Shown: in pieces, positions 1-8,482 of the stretch
How the letters are laid out: each line of letters opens with the position of its first letter
Position numbering within the stretch: position 1 is the first letter of the stretch
Origin: Trichormus sp. NMC-1
GTDB taxonomy: Bacteria; Cyanobacteriota; Cyanobacteriia; Cyanobacteriales; Nostocaceae
Length of the DNA: 64,000 nucleotides
Direction of reading: 5' to 3'
Assembly (NCBI RefSeq): GCF_001858025.1
Contig: NZ_LZQD01000002.1
Coordinates: 311,319-375,318 of the forward strand
Made by a program: the position numbers and the translations under genes
The notes under the pieces: model-generated
The model's database searches: none
What the model was told of the DNA's origin: nothing
Seen by the model: only the letters and a program-made list of their open reading frames with translations

Positions 1-852
1 CTTCCATAACTCATAGCCGTTAGTACCATCATCGGCAGTGAAGTACAGTGTGCCATTAACGTTAATCAGAGATTCGGGATTGGAAGAGCGATTGACAGTT
101 GGAGTATTAACTACTACTGGGTTGCCATCCGTGTCAATCTTCCACAATCCATAACCGTTTGTACCGTTCTCCGCTGTGAAGTAAAGTATGTCATTGATGT
201 TGATCAATGATTGGGGATTAGAATTTCCTTCCCCTGGATTAATATCACTAACTAATACTGGCTGACCATTTGTATCAATCTTCCACAACTCAGTTCCATT
301 AGTACCATCATTAGCGGTGAAGTACAGTGTGCCATTAACGTTAATCAGAGATTCGGGTTTGGAACTTACATCTCCCGGATTAATATCACTAACTAGTAAT
401 GGCTGACCATCTGTGTCAATTTTCCACAACTCAGTTCCGTTAGTACCATTATCAGATGTGAAGTAGAGTGTACCATTAACGTTCGTTAGGTTGTAGGGAT
501 TAGAACTCCCTTCTCCTAGATTGATATCCAACTGCACAGGGTTTCCTTCAGTGTCAATTTTCCACAACTCAGTTCCGTTAGTACCATTATCAGCTGTGAA
601 GTAGAGTGTACCATTGACGTTCGTTAGGTTGTAGGGATTGGAACTCCCTTCTCCTGGATTGATATCGCTGACTAACACACGATTACTCTCAGTATCAATT
701 TTCCACAACTCAGTTCCGTTAGTTTCGTCGCTGTCTGTAAAGTAAAGTGTACCGTTGACATTGACGTTGATTAAGTCAGGAGAAATGAACGGTTGGGATA
801 AGCGACTAATTTTATTGACTAGGGATGGCTGAGAGTCAGTATTCTGTAGCAT
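1..852 (-). CDS. ELW-repeat protein, N-terminal part, cut by the window edge
   Basis: The frame is open from an ATG at 850-852 to base 1, so 284 codons of the N-terminus are visible. After about 35 residues the protein becomes tandem repeats of 46-47 residues (138 or 141 bp). Each carries NGTLYFT, then NGTELWKIDT, then VSDINPG or a variant. The TELWKID core is typical of ELWxxDGT-type bacterial repeat proteins, which are thought to form beta-propeller-like domains and are often large and surface-exposed. No classical signal peptide is seen at the N-terminus. Six repeats start or finish inside the window. The family call is firm; the function is unknown. Confidence 0.75.
   Translation of the reverse strand, partial: MLQNTDSQPSLVNKISRLSQPFISPDLINVNVNGTLYFTDSDETNGTELWKIDTESNRVLVSDINPGEGSSNPYNLTNVNGTLYFTADNGTNGTELWKIDTEGNPVQLDINLGEGSSNPYNLTNVNGTLYFTSDNGTNGTELWKIDTDGQPLLVSDINPGDVSSKPESLINVNGTLYFTANDGTNGTELWKIDTNGQPVLVSDINPGEGNSNPQSLININDILYFTAENGTNGYGLWKIDTDGNPVVVNTPTVNRSSNPESLINVNGTLYFTADDGTNGYELWK
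2..760 (-). repeat. Tandem coding repeats, period 138/141 bp
   Basis: The block encoding ELWKID recurs on the plus strand with ttccacaa at about 2, 140, 281, 422, 560 and 701, a spacing of 138 or 141 bp. Units at 422-560 and 560-701 are almost identical, which suggests recent unit duplication or gene conversion inside the gene. Confidence 0.85.
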
Positions 853-1515
853 ATTGGGTAGATGTTTTTTGAGTAAACTGATTACAGTAATTTAAGCGGT
901 AATGAGCAGCTTTATACAAGACAATCAACTAAGATTTTTTGCTTAAAGCCTCTAAAATTAATTATGCAGTATATCAAGTTATACATGATATGATTCATAT
1001 CACCTGTGAAGGTTACAGTTTTTTGAGAAAATTACACTACAGTTCACGAATATTGTCACAAGATATTTTAGCCGTTTAGAGTATTAAGTTCGGAAAACCT
1101 AAAAATTACACAGACTTTCCAGCCTGTTCCCTGCTACAAAACTGCTGGGTGACACTCAGACAGCAAAACTCCGCCGTAACTGTTGAGAGTTTGTGACGGC
1201 GGAGAAAGAAGAAAGTGAAACATCAAGATGAAATGCTTACGCTACAAGGGTAGAAAAAAAGTAAACATGAAGACGTAATTTACCTTTTACCTTTGCTTTG
1301 TTTCTCCCTCGATGTTTCCTACTGTGCTAGTTGTACTGAATATATCGGTTTTTATGTTTAGCGAAAGTATTAAACTTATCATTTTTGATGTATCAAAATT
1401 CACATTTATAAAAAATAAATCATACTTTGGTGTGATTTTACGTCTATTTATAAGGTCTTTGCGAGATTATATAGAAAAGATTAAATTTAATTAAATACTA
1501 TAGAATGAGTAAATT
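853..1515. other. Intergenic region between divergent genes
   Basis: AT-rich spacer between the ELW-repeat gene (minus) and the cobalamin gene (plus). The one structure seen is a 9-bp inverted repeat, CTCCGCCGT at 1169-1177 and ACGGCGGAG at 1196-1204, with an 18-nt loop. On the minus strand it is followed by TTTTGCT, a weak terminator-like context. A 60-codon open frame at 1312-1494 has no family features and is not called. Confidence 0.5.
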
Positions 1516-1968
1516 ATGCAAGTAGATTTATTATTTTTACAAGTTTTATGGGTAGGTATTGGTTGTCAAAAAGGAATTTCATCACTATTAATTAATACCG
1601 CAATTGAGAAAATTTTCCGAGAAAATCAACTTAGCCGATCTCAGATTTCCGGTATGGCTACAATTGAATCTAAAGCTGATGAAGTGGGTTTAAAGGACTT
1701 TTGTCTGGTATACAATTTACCTCTAAAAACCTTCACAGCCGCAAATCTGGCTAATGTCTGTGTTCCTCACCCTGCTAAAATTGTTGAAGAAAGAATAGGA
1801 ACCCCAAGTGTTGCAGAGGCCTCTGCGATTCTGGCCGCTAGTGAAATTACTACTTTGGGTGTAAGGTTATTAGTTCCTAAACAAATTTTTCGCTTACCAG
1901 GGGAAGTGGGAACGGTGACAATAGCTATTGCCCAAACGGTAATATCGTGTCCAGTTAAAAACTTATAA
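1516..1968 (+). CDS. cbiG: Cobalamin biosynthesis protein, CbiG C-terminal / CobE-like domain
   Basis: 150 residues covering one stand-alone CbiG C-terminal (CobE) domain. It shows VGIGCQKG near residues 13-20, GMATIESKADE in the middle, a KTFTAANLANV segment and GTPSVAEASAILAA before the C-terminus. CbiG opens the ring A delta-lactone of cobalt-precorrin-5A during anaerobic-route corrin synthesis. The C-terminal domain alone is common in cyanobacteria, where the N-terminal part may lie in another gene or be fused to CobJ. The ATG at 1516 leaves only 12 residues before the first conserved motif, which fits the family. No cobalamin riboswitch was recognised upstream. cobE would be an equally fair symbol. 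Confidence 0.75.
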   Translation: MQVDLLFLQVLWVGIGCQKGISSLLINTAIEKIFRENQLSRSQISGMATIESKADEVGLKDFCLVYNLPLKTFTAANLANVCVPHPAKIVEERIGTPSVAEASAILAASEITTLGVRLLVPKQIFRLPGEVGTVTIAIAQTVISCPVKNL

Positions 1969-2023
1969 TTAGGCTGACACGGAGATGGAGAGACGCGGGG
2001 ACGCGGAGAGTTTTTTTGATAAG

Positions 2024-2086
2024 TAGGGTTTGCTGAAAAAGTTCCCTGTTCCCTACCCTCACAGACAACTTTTTCAGCAAACCCTA
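2024..2086. repeat. Perfect 20-bp inverted repeat, MITE-like
   Basis: TAGGGTTTGCTGAAAAAGTT at 2024-2043 is the exact reverse complement of 2067-2086, around a 23-nt loop. The same arm, slightly diverged, bounds the element at 29966-30184, so this is probably a minimal palindromic derivative of the same transposable family. It sits directly downstream of cbiG and could also act as a transcript-end hairpin. Confidence 0.75.
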
Positions 2087-2180
2087 TATATAACTTAAGA
2101 GTTGTACTTGATTTAATTCATATTCCTTAATAATACAAATAAAGCAAATACAGCAGAATTCAGAAGTCATACTGCTTTTT

Positions 2181-2534
2181 TCAATCAACGACTCGCAGAA
2201 AATAGTTAATGATGCTAGAAACAATTGCCAACACAATTGAACCAAAAAAAGCCGGGACAAAACCCTGAATGATAAAATCAGAACCTGGAGTTAAGGCGCT
2301 GGCCAGCCAAAGAGTTAAAGCGTTGATTACAAATGTAAATAACCCAAAGGTAATTAAGGTGATGGGAAATGTTAACAAACTCAAAAAAGGGCGAATAATG
2401 GCATTTACCAAACCGATGACAATCGCAGCAATCAAAGCAGCTACAAAAGTTCTGATAATGAATCCAGGAACAATGTTAGCCGTAATTAATAACGCGATCG
2501 CAGTACCAAACCAAGTTAATAAAAAGTGTTTCAT
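2181..2534 (-). CDS. Small four-helix membrane protein, phage-holin 4 / YvlD family
   Basis: About 117 residues, nearly all hydrophobic, with four predicted membrane spans and the NAIIRPFLSLLTFPITLITFG signature region of the YvlD / phage_holin_4_2 family in the middle. The function of this widespread family is not settled, and the holin name does not imply phage origin. The frame opens at 2546, but the internal ATG at 2532-2534 (MKHFLLTW) matches the usual family start and is chosen here. It follows the peptidoglycan-binding gene by about 27 nt on the same strand, so the two probably form an operon linked to the envelope. Confidence 0.8.
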   Translation of the reverse strand: MKHFLLTWFGTAIALLITANIVPGFIIRTFVAALIAAIVIGLVNAIIRPFLSLLTFPITLITFGLFTFVINALTLWLASALTPGSDFIIQGFVPAFFGSIVLAIVSSIINYFLRVVD

Positions 2535-2561
2535 ATCAATTAACAATATTTTTGTATCAGC

Positions 2562-3329
2562 CTAACGTTGTTGGGGTAATCGCCGTAAGAAAGCTTGCCA
2601 AGTAGCACCACCAACTATCCCATCTGGTTTTAACCCATAGCGGATTTGAGCCGCTTTTACGGCTGCTTCAGTGGTGATCCCAAAGTCTCCATCCATACTA
2701 CCTTTCAAGAAGCCCAGAGTTTGTAGTAGTTTTTGTAACTTTACCACTTCTGAACCACGGTTACCTAAACGCAAAATTGCCCACCCTTCTGGGGTGTATT
2801 GAATACTAGGATTTTGCTGATTTCGCGGAGTAGGCTGAAAATTTGGATTAGGCTGATTCCGGGAAGTTGGTTTTGGTACAGGTGTGTTGTTGATTCTGGT
2901 GGTTCCAGTGAGTTGGGTAGGAACGGTTAAACTATTTGCTGAGATAGGTGGTGGAGAAGAAGAGATAGTGGCAACCGGCGATACATTAGGAAAAAGTCTT
3001 TGCCAAGTGATGGAATCTACAATACCATCTGGATTTAAGCCAGCAGCTTGTTTAAATTGAGAAACAGCAATAGCTGTACCTTGTTGATAAATGCCATCCA
3101 CTGTACCTGTATAAAAACCCAACAGTTTCAGGGCAGCTTGAAGTTCAAAGACACGTTCACCTTGGCTACCAAGTTTGAGCGTAGGGCGGTTGATGTTGCC
3201 GACTGCGTTGACTTGGGCGATTTTGGTGGGTGCTGCCGTTGATACCATAGCTGAGGAGCTAATTAGCACAGGTGTGGCAATGAATAAAAGTAAGTAATAC
3301 AACATACTATTTGGTGGAAATTTTCTCAT
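2562..3329 (-). CDS. Secreted protein with two peptidoglycan-binding domains
   Basis: Two PG_binding_1-type domains are visible. The first reads LKLGSQGERVFELQAALKLL and ends in GIVDSITWQRLFP. The second reads LRLGNRGSEVVKLQKLLQTL and ends in GIVGGATWQAFLRRLP. A Pro/Asn/Gln-rich linker of about 60 residues separates them. The N-terminus from Met10 of the open frame is a signal peptide (positively charged MRKF, hydrophobic LYYLLLFIATPVLI, small-residue cleavage region near STAAP). The start at 3327-3329 is preferred over the longer frame, whose first nine residues are not signal-like. There is no catalytic domain, so it is probably a cell-wall-anchored binding protein in the periplasm. Confidence 0.85.
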   Translation of the reverse strand: MRKFPPNSMLYYLLLFIATPVLISSSAMVSTAAPTKIAQVNAVGNINRPTLKLGSQGERVFELQAALKLLGFYTGTVDGIYQQGTAIAVSQFKQAAGLNPDGIVDSITWQRLFPNVSPVATISSSPPPISANSLTVPTQLTGTTRINNTPVPKPTSRNQPNPNFQPTPRNQQNPSIQYTPEGWAILRLGNRGSEVVKLQKLLQTLGFLKGSMDGDFGITTEAAVKAAQIRYGLKPDGIVGGATWQAFLRRLPQQR

Positions 3330-3514
3330 ACTTATCTTACCTTGGTGGGATGCCAAAGGCTGGCGATGCGATCGCTCTATTTACACAATGGCGTAAGTCA
3401 ATCAACCATTAAAAATTACTGAAAAGCTTGTGTAATCTGCTTTTTTAATTTTTAATTTTTAATTTTTTAATTCTGATAAAGCAGTATTAGTGACGCTTTG
3501 TGCAAGTCAAACTG

Positions 3515-4789
3515 TTAATTGCTAACTGATTGAATTGCTTCTTCTTGACCAACTAAAGACAAATAAGGTTCCTGTAAATACCGATGAGCGGCTATCATAG
3601 CTAACTTAGGAGTGACTTTATGAATCAGTTCGGTGAATTCTTGGTCAAATTCAATTCCTAAACCTAAAATTTCGTACCAACCGTATATTTGAGCAATTTG
3701 TCCATTAGTTTGTTTACCCAAGGCATACTGACCCAGAATTTTATTTTTCGCTGTTTGTAGTTCCTCTGCCGATAGTTCAGTAGTACATAGTCGTTCTACT
3801 TCTTGGCGTAGTCCTTGGAGGGCGATACTAGTATTTTCTGGGGCTGTACCCATATAAACCACAAATGAGGCGGGAAAGAGGCGTGTAGAGTAAATGGCGG
3901 ATACTTCGTAAGCCAAACCTCTTTTTTCTCGTAATTCCACAAACAAGCGGCTAGAAAGACCATTTCCTAGGTATGTAGACAGCAATTTCAAAGCCGCGTA
4001 TCCAGGGGCGCTCACGCACGGCCCCATATAACCCAGCATGACGATTGATTGCTGTGTATTTAAGGGTTTGAGGCATAACTGTGGTTTGACAGAAATTGCG
4101 GGTAAATCAAGTATATGGCGTGGTTCGGCTGGAGAAATCCAGTCACCAAAAACTTCTGTGACTAAATCTAGTGCTGCTGAGGGTGTAATGCGTCCAGCAA
4201 TACTAATTACCACGTTATCTGGACGAAAATGAGTTTGGTGAAATTGTATTAAGTCTGCACGAGTGATGCTGTTAACGGTTTTTTCAGTACCTAAAACTGA
4301 CATCGAGTATGGATGTTCTTGGTACATTGCTTGTCGCATTTGCTCAAAAGCAACACTAAAGGGTTGCTCTTTTTGGGAGCGAATATCTTGTATTGCTAAT
4401 CGCTTTTCTAGTTCTACTTGGGTTTCGGGAAATGTGGGCGATCGCAATAACAACCCCGATAATGTTAAAATTTCGGCAAAGTCAGCCGTTACTGTTTTCA
4501 AAGACAGCAGAAAATAATCAGTTCCAGCGTCTGTGCTTAAACTTGCTCCTACAGACTCGACTTTTTCGGCAATTTCTAAGCTAGATAAACCATCACAACC
4601 TTTTGTCATCACTGCTGATAGCAAATGTGATAACCCTGCTTGCTCTCGATTTTCATAACAACTACCACCACGCACAAAAATCCTTCCGGCAATAATATCC
4701 GCAGCTTGATTTTCTGCCACTAAAACAACAATGCCATTGGCTAATATGGTGCGATGGATAGGAGAATTAGAATTATCTATACTTTGCAT
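3515..4789 (-). CDS. M16-family peptidase-like protein lacking the zinc motif (inactive partner)
   Basis: 424 residues with the two-lobed M16 (insulinase / processing peptidase) pattern, including the C-lobe LREKRGLAYEVSA segment. Where an active enzyme has HxxEH, this protein has HLLSA (about residues 55-59), so the zinc ligands and catalytic Glu are lost. In bacterial M16B pairs and in the mitochondrial processing peptidase, one subunit is catalytic and the other non-catalytic. The neighbouring upstream gene (5076-6341) keeps HFLEH, so these two probably form a heterodimer. The 286-nt gap between them holds interspersed repeats. Family call sure; heterodimer inferred. Confidence 0.88.
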   Translation of the reverse strand: MQSIDNSNSPIHRTILANGIVVLVAENQAADIIAGRIFVRGGSCYENREQAGLSHLLSAVMTKGCDGLSSLEIAEKVESVGASLSTDAGTDYFLLSLKTVTADFAEILTLSGLLLRSPTFPETQVELEKRLAIQDIRSQKEQPFSVAFEQMRQAMYQEHPYSMSVLGTEKTVNSITRADLIQFHQTHFRPDNVVISIAGRITPSAALDLVTEVFGDWISPAEPRHILDLPAISVKPQLCLKPLNTQQSIVMLGYMGPCVSAPGYAALKLLSTYLGNGLSSRLFVELREKRGLAYEVSAIYSTRLFPASFVVYMGTAPENTSIALQGLRQEVERLCTTELSAEELQTAKNKILGQYALGKQTNGQIAQIYGWYEILGLGIEFDQEFTELIHKVTPKLAMIAAHRYLQEPYLSLVGQEEAIQSVSN

Positions 4790-4843
4790 TATTTTAGTTA
4801 TAGGTTATTGGTAAGTAGGACGGTGTAAATAATTAAAGGTTTG

Positions 4844-4970
4844 TAGAGAGGACTTAAGTCCTCTCTATCTCCTGTGGTCGAAGCTTCACTAAAGAGACGC
4901 GGCGCGTTTGCGTAGCTCCTCTGCAAGAGGCACGCCCTTAGTGATACGAATAAGGGCTAAAGCCCTGACT
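4844..4970. repeat. Interspersed palindromic repeats between the M16 genes
   Basis: A perfect 24-nt palindrome lies at 4844-4867, centred on AGGACTTAAGTCCT. It is followed by a block rich in GCGTTTGCGTAGC / GCACGCCC and then by AAGGGCTAAAGCCCT near 4946-4960. The last motif recurs near 61165-61180. These are the kind of short dispersed repeats common in Nostocales intergenic DNA. Confidence 0.6.
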
Positions 4971-5075
4971 ACGAACTGAATTATAATATTTTTACATTGC
5001 TTAACATGGTTTGATTTAATTCGGTCGGCTTACTTAATTACTTATTAGACATGAGTGATAATTTGGAACTAATGA

Positions 5076-6341
5076 CTAATAGGGTTTAAGAATTGTCACT
5101 GCATAATTCTGTGGACAAATATACTGTTGTGCTAATTTTTGCAGTTCTTGAGCATTAAAAGATTGAATTTGCTGGGGGTAGTTAACAGCTAATTCTGCTT
5201 GAGCGATGGTATTGTAGTAACCATAGAGACTGGAAAGCTGATTTGGTGTTTCCGTAGAAAATGCATATTCATTACACAATGTTCTGCGGATGCGATTAAG
5301 CTCAGGTTCACTAATATCTGTAGTTTGTAAATTATGCAAATGATGGCAAATTAAAGACTCGACTCGTTCTAAATATTCTGGTTCTAACCAAGCAGTAATT
5401 GTCAACAAACTCGATTCACGCTGTAAAGAAAAGCTACTACAAATTGCCTGTACGAGTTGCTTTTCTTCCCGTAAATCATGGACTAAACGCGAAGTTCTGC
5501 CTTCTGCTAATAAGACGGTAAGGAAATCTAAACCATGTGCGTCCCGGAGTTGTTCTACTCCTGGTGCTATCCATGCCATCATTAACCTAGCTTGCTCTAG
5601 CCTTGGTAAAATCAGTTCTCGACGGCGAATTCCTGTAATTACTGGTGTTACTATTTTCTCAGATGGGGGGCAATTAGAGCGATCGCTAAAATTTGCAAAT
5701 GATTGATTGACAATTTCCCAAGCCGGTTCTTGAGCAATTCCTCCCACAATTACCACTGTCATATTTTCGGGTTGGTAGTGGGAACGGTGAAAACAGCGCA
5801 TTGCTTCTGGTGAATGCTGCATCAGTTCTTGCTCAGTACCCAAGACAGAACGTCCATAAGCGTGGTTTTGATAGACGTTTTTAAGCAGCGATTCAAATCC
5901 TATCGAATCAGGATCATCAGCATCAGCGCGAATTTCCTCAAGTACTACATCTCGTTCACGGATAAATTCATCATCCGCAATTGTAGCATTGAGCAACAGT
6001 TCCCCTAAATGGGGTAAGGTATCTGCTAGGTAAGGGGCAGCTGTGGTGAGAGAGTAATGTGTATAATCATGACTCGTAGCTGCATTACTCACACCACCCA
6101 TCTTTTCAATGTTATAATCAAACTCTCCTGGGGGTAGGTTTGCTGTACCTTTAAAAATCATGTGTTCTAAAAAGTGCGCCATTCCGAACCAAGAATTTGG
6201 TTCCAAAGTAGCTCCAGCGCGAACCCAAACATCAGCTGCCACTACAGGGGTAGTGGAAATTTCCTGATGAATAAATGTTAAACCGTTGTCTAGGTGAAAA
6301 ACCGAGGCTGGGAACACTGTTTTAGCTAAGTATTTTGTCAA
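5076..6341 (-). CDS. M16-family zinc peptidase (active subunit)
   Basis: 421 residues. The inverted zinc motif HFLEH is at about residues 56-60. The third metal ligand is expected in the VVLEEIRADADD segment about 76 residues later. The C-lobe carries LREEKQLVQAICSSF. No signal peptide is seen, so a cytoplasmic or membrane-associated oligopeptidase or processing role is likely. It lies upstream of, and on the same strand as, the motif-less M16 homologue at 3515-4789, the usual arrangement of an M16B catalytic/non-catalytic pair. The start at 6341 gives the normal family length. Confidence 0.92.
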   Translation of the reverse strand: MTKYLAKTVFPASVFHLDNGLTFIHQEISTTPVVAADVWVRAGATLEPNSWFGMAHFLEHMIFKGTANLPPGEFDYNIEKMGGVSNAATSHDYTHYSLTTAAPYLADTLPHLGELLLNATIADDEFIRERDVVLEEIRADADDPDSIGFESLLKNVYQNHAYGRSVLGTEQELMQHSPEAMRCFHRSHYQPENMTVVIVGGIAQEPAWEIVNQSFANFSDRSNCPPSEKIVTPVITGIRRRELILPRLEQARLMMAWIAPGVEQLRDAHGLDFLTVLLAEGRTSRLVHDLREEKQLVQAICSSFSLQRESSLLTITAWLEPEYLERVESLICHHLHNLQTTDISEPELNRIRRTLCNEYAFSTETPNQLSSLYGYYNTIAQAELAVNYPQQIQSFNAQELQKLAQQYICPQNYAVTILKPY

Positions 6342-6508
6342 GTTTTTGTAGCTTTAACCACAATTTAACGCAATTATGCTATTATAACTCCAGATGTTAG
6401 TTAAATAAGAGTTAATTTATACAGATTATAGAAATTTAATTTTCTTAACACCAAACCTATGAGAATATTATTGACCTTTTTTTAATTAAAAGTTAAAAAT
6501 TAAAAATT

Positions 6509-6886
6509 AAAAATTTAAGATTAATAATAATTTTTAATTGGAGCGTTCGCGCAGCGTCTCGTAGAGAAGCGACTTGACCTATAAAATTTAAAACTCCCAA
6601 GTTGTTTAAACTTGAGAGCTAAAAATTTTGAGTTCACCGCGACGCCGTTTTGCCTAAGTTTATGACCTGGTTATACCAGGTGGGAACGGATGTTGCTCGT
6701 TTAAAGTTTCCGGGTACAAGCCCGGTATACTGCCACGAGAACTATTTGGCTCCCAGTTTCTTAAAGACATAGATCAAAAAACTTGTGGGCAGTCACCAAC
6801 GTCGTAGTGCAACTAACTCATTATAGCCTTCAAAAATAGTTTGTGTGTTGAATAGAGAAATTTTTTAGGAAAATTTTTCTGGAGGA
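6509..6886. repeat. 378-bp direct repeat, copy 1 (contains 6S-like RNA and a purK tail remnant)
   Basis: The block 6509-6886 recurs at 6978-7355 with a constant offset of 469 bp and no difference that I could find by eye. Its last roughly 22 bp match the end of the purK coding sequence, which is intact only in copy 2. So the duplication took in the purK 3' end and left a non-functional purK tail here. Confidence 0.93.
6635..6809 (+). ncRNA. ssaA: 6S RNA-like gene, copy 1
   Basis: Folding by eye gives a long rod of about 175-185 nt. The closing stem is CACCGCGACG (6635-6644) with CGTCGTAGTG (6800-6809). A second stem is GCCTAAGTTT with AAACTTGTGGGC. A small hairpin ACCTGG-TTATA-CCAGGT lies on the 5' side. 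The apical part has GCTCGT/ACGAG and CCGGG-TACAAG-CCCGG. Length, rod shape with internal bubbles and the position beside purK agree with what I recall of cyanobacterial 6S RNA, which binds RNA polymerase. Strand is less sure: a U-G pair in the second stem slightly favours plus. A TAAAAAT box at 6620-6626 could be its -10. Confidence 0.6.
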
Positions 6887-6977
6887 GCGTTCGCGCAGCT
6901 TTATTCATCCAGTTATTGATGGTAAAGGTGATGAACAAGACTGGGACAAAGCCGGACGGATAGAAGTTGGCGGTGCA
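6887..6977 (+). pseudogene. Coding-like fragment between the two repeat copies
   Basis: The 91 bp separating the direct repeats start with GCGTTCGCGCAGC, the same short repeat found inside each copy (near 6543 and 7012). From 6900 the plus strand is open and protein-like for about 25 codons: FIHPVIDGKGDEQDWDKAGR, then IEVGG. There is no start, stop or visible family, and I do not recognise the source gene. It looks like a gene scrap carried in with the duplication. Confidence 0.4.
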
Positions 6978-7355
6978 AAAAATTTAAGATTAATAATAAT
7001 TTTTAATTGGAGCGTTCGCGCAGCGTCTCGTAGAGAAGCGACTTGACCTATAAAATTTAAAACTCCCAAGTTGTTTAAACTTGAGAGCTAAAAATTTTGA
7101 GTTCACCGCGACGCCGTTTTGCCTAAGTTTATGACCTGGTTATACCAGGTGGGAACGGATGTTGCTCGTTTAAAGTTTCCGGGTACAAGCCCGGTATACT
7201 GCCACGAGAACTATTTGGCTCCCAGTTTCTTAAAGACATAGATCAAAAAACTTGTGGGCAGTCACCAACGTCGTAGTGCAACTAACTCATTATAGCCTTC
7301 AAAAATAGTTTGTGTGTTGAATAGAGAAATTTTTTAGGAAAATTTTTCTGGAGGA
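6978..7355. repeat. 378-bp direct repeat, copy 2 (reaches into purK)
   Basis: Second copy of 6509-6886. It holds the second 6S-like sequence and the true 3' end of purK (stop at 7334-7336, last codons up to 7355). The repeat boundary falls inside the purK reading frame. Confidence 0.93.
7104..7278 (+). ncRNA. ssaA: 6S RNA-like gene, copy 2
   Basis: Same sequence as the copy at 6635-6809, shifted by 469 bp, with the same predicted rod structure. It ends about 55 bp from the purK stop codon. If the plus strand is right, it is transcribed towards purK, tail to tail. Confidence 0.6.
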
Positions 7356-8482
7356 TACCAGATAGATTCTATTTGGTGTATGATATCGAGCGCTGTCTGT
7401 TCGTTTTGCTGCTCTAGCAAAACGGTAAGATGTCCAAGTTTACGTCCTGGACGAGATTCTGTTTTTCCGTACCAGTGTAAGTGAGCGTGGGGAATCGCTG
7501 CTAGTTGTTGGCGCTGACTTTGGTAGTCGCTGTGTGAGTTTTCATACCCCAAAAGGTTTACCATAATTGCACTGGTGCAGTTTAACTGGGTATGCTCTAA
7601 AGGCAAGCCACAAACGGCTCTCAGGTGTTGCTCAAATTGAGAAGTTTCACAAGCATCTAAGGAAAAATGCCCAGAATTATGGGTGCGAGGTGCAATTTCA
7701 TTTACTAAAATTTTACCATCGGCAGTTATAAATAACTCAATGCCAAAAACTCCCACAACTTGGAGGCTATTTAATAGTGTATGCGCGATCGCTTGAATTT
7801 CTGCTACTTGCTGGGGTGTAATATCTGCTGGGGCAATTACTCTCCGACATACCTGTTGTTGTTGTTGAGTTTCCACAACTGGGTAAGTGACAATTTCCCC
7901 ATTTACAGAACGTGCTGCAATTATAGCCAATTCTTTTTTAAAGGGAACAAATTCTTCGACTAAGAACTGTGTATTTTTTTGATTTACTACTTTTGATAAA
8001 GAGGCTAAATCATGGATTACAAAAGTTCCCTGGCCATCATAACCATGTCGTCTAGCTTTGAGAACAATAGGAAAATCCCAATTTTCTATTTTAGTTTGAA
8101 TATCTTCTGGCTTTTCCAAAGCGAAAAACTGAGGAACTGGTAATCCTAAATCCTGTAAATAGCAACGTTGATGATATTTATCTAATAACGGCGATAAAGC
8201 TGCTAATCGGGGACGAAAACAAACACCTTGCTGCTCTAACAAATATAAAGCATCTAAATTGACAAACTCATTTTCAAAAGTGATAATATCGCATTTTGAA
8301 GCTAAAATCTCCGTCGCTGCGGCATCATCAACTGCGCCAAAAACTGTTTCTTGAGCAATAGATACAGCCGGATCATCTTGATTAGGAGTTTGTACTATTA
8401 ATTCTACTCCTAGCTTGTTTGCTGCATCGCTCATCATCCAGGCAAGTTGTCCGCCACCAATTATACCAAGTTTTATCGACAT
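7334..8482 (-). CDS. purK: N5-carboxyaminoimidazole ribonucleotide synthase PurK
   Basis: 382 residues, normal PurK length. It uses ATP and bicarbonate to carboxylate AIR to N5-CAIR in purine synthesis. The N-terminal GIIGGGQLAWMM nucleotide-fold motif, the ATP-grasp segment KARRHGYDGQGT and the EIAPRTHNSGHFSLDACETSQ active-site region (about residues 265-285) are all present. The ATG at 8480-8482 overlaps the last 10 nt of the upstream pentapeptide-repeat gene, so the two are probably translationally coupled. The last seven codons lie inside a 378-bp direct repeat. Confidence 0.96.
   Translation of the reverse strand: MSIKLGIIGGGQLAWMMSDAANKLGVELIVQTPNQDDPAVSIAQETVFGAVDDAAATEILASKCDIITFENEFVNLDALYLLEQQGVCFRPRLAALSPLLDKYHQRCYLQDLGLPVPQFFALEKPEDIQTKIENWDFPIVLKARRHGYDGQGTFVIHDLASLSKVVNQKNTQFLVEEFVPFKKELAIIAARSVNGEIVTYPVVETQQQQQVCRRVIAPADITPQQVAEIQAIAHTLLNSLQVVGVFGIELFITADGKILVNEIAPRTHNSGHFSLDACETSQFEQHLRAVCGLPLEHTQLNCTSAIMVNLLGYENSHSDYQSQRQQLAAIPHAHLHWYGKTESRPGRKLGHLTVLLEQQNEQTALDIIHQIESIWYPPEKFS

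Noticed and set aside
1169..1204. CTCCGCCGT/ACGGCGGAG as terminator of a minus-strand gene
   Set aside because: No minus-strand gene ends there; the following T-run is only four bases.
1312..1494. 60-codon frame on plus with hydrophobic N-terminus
   Set aside because: Low complexity (Phe/Ile/Lys-rich), no motif, no ribosome-binding site, in AT-rich DNA where such frames arise by chance.
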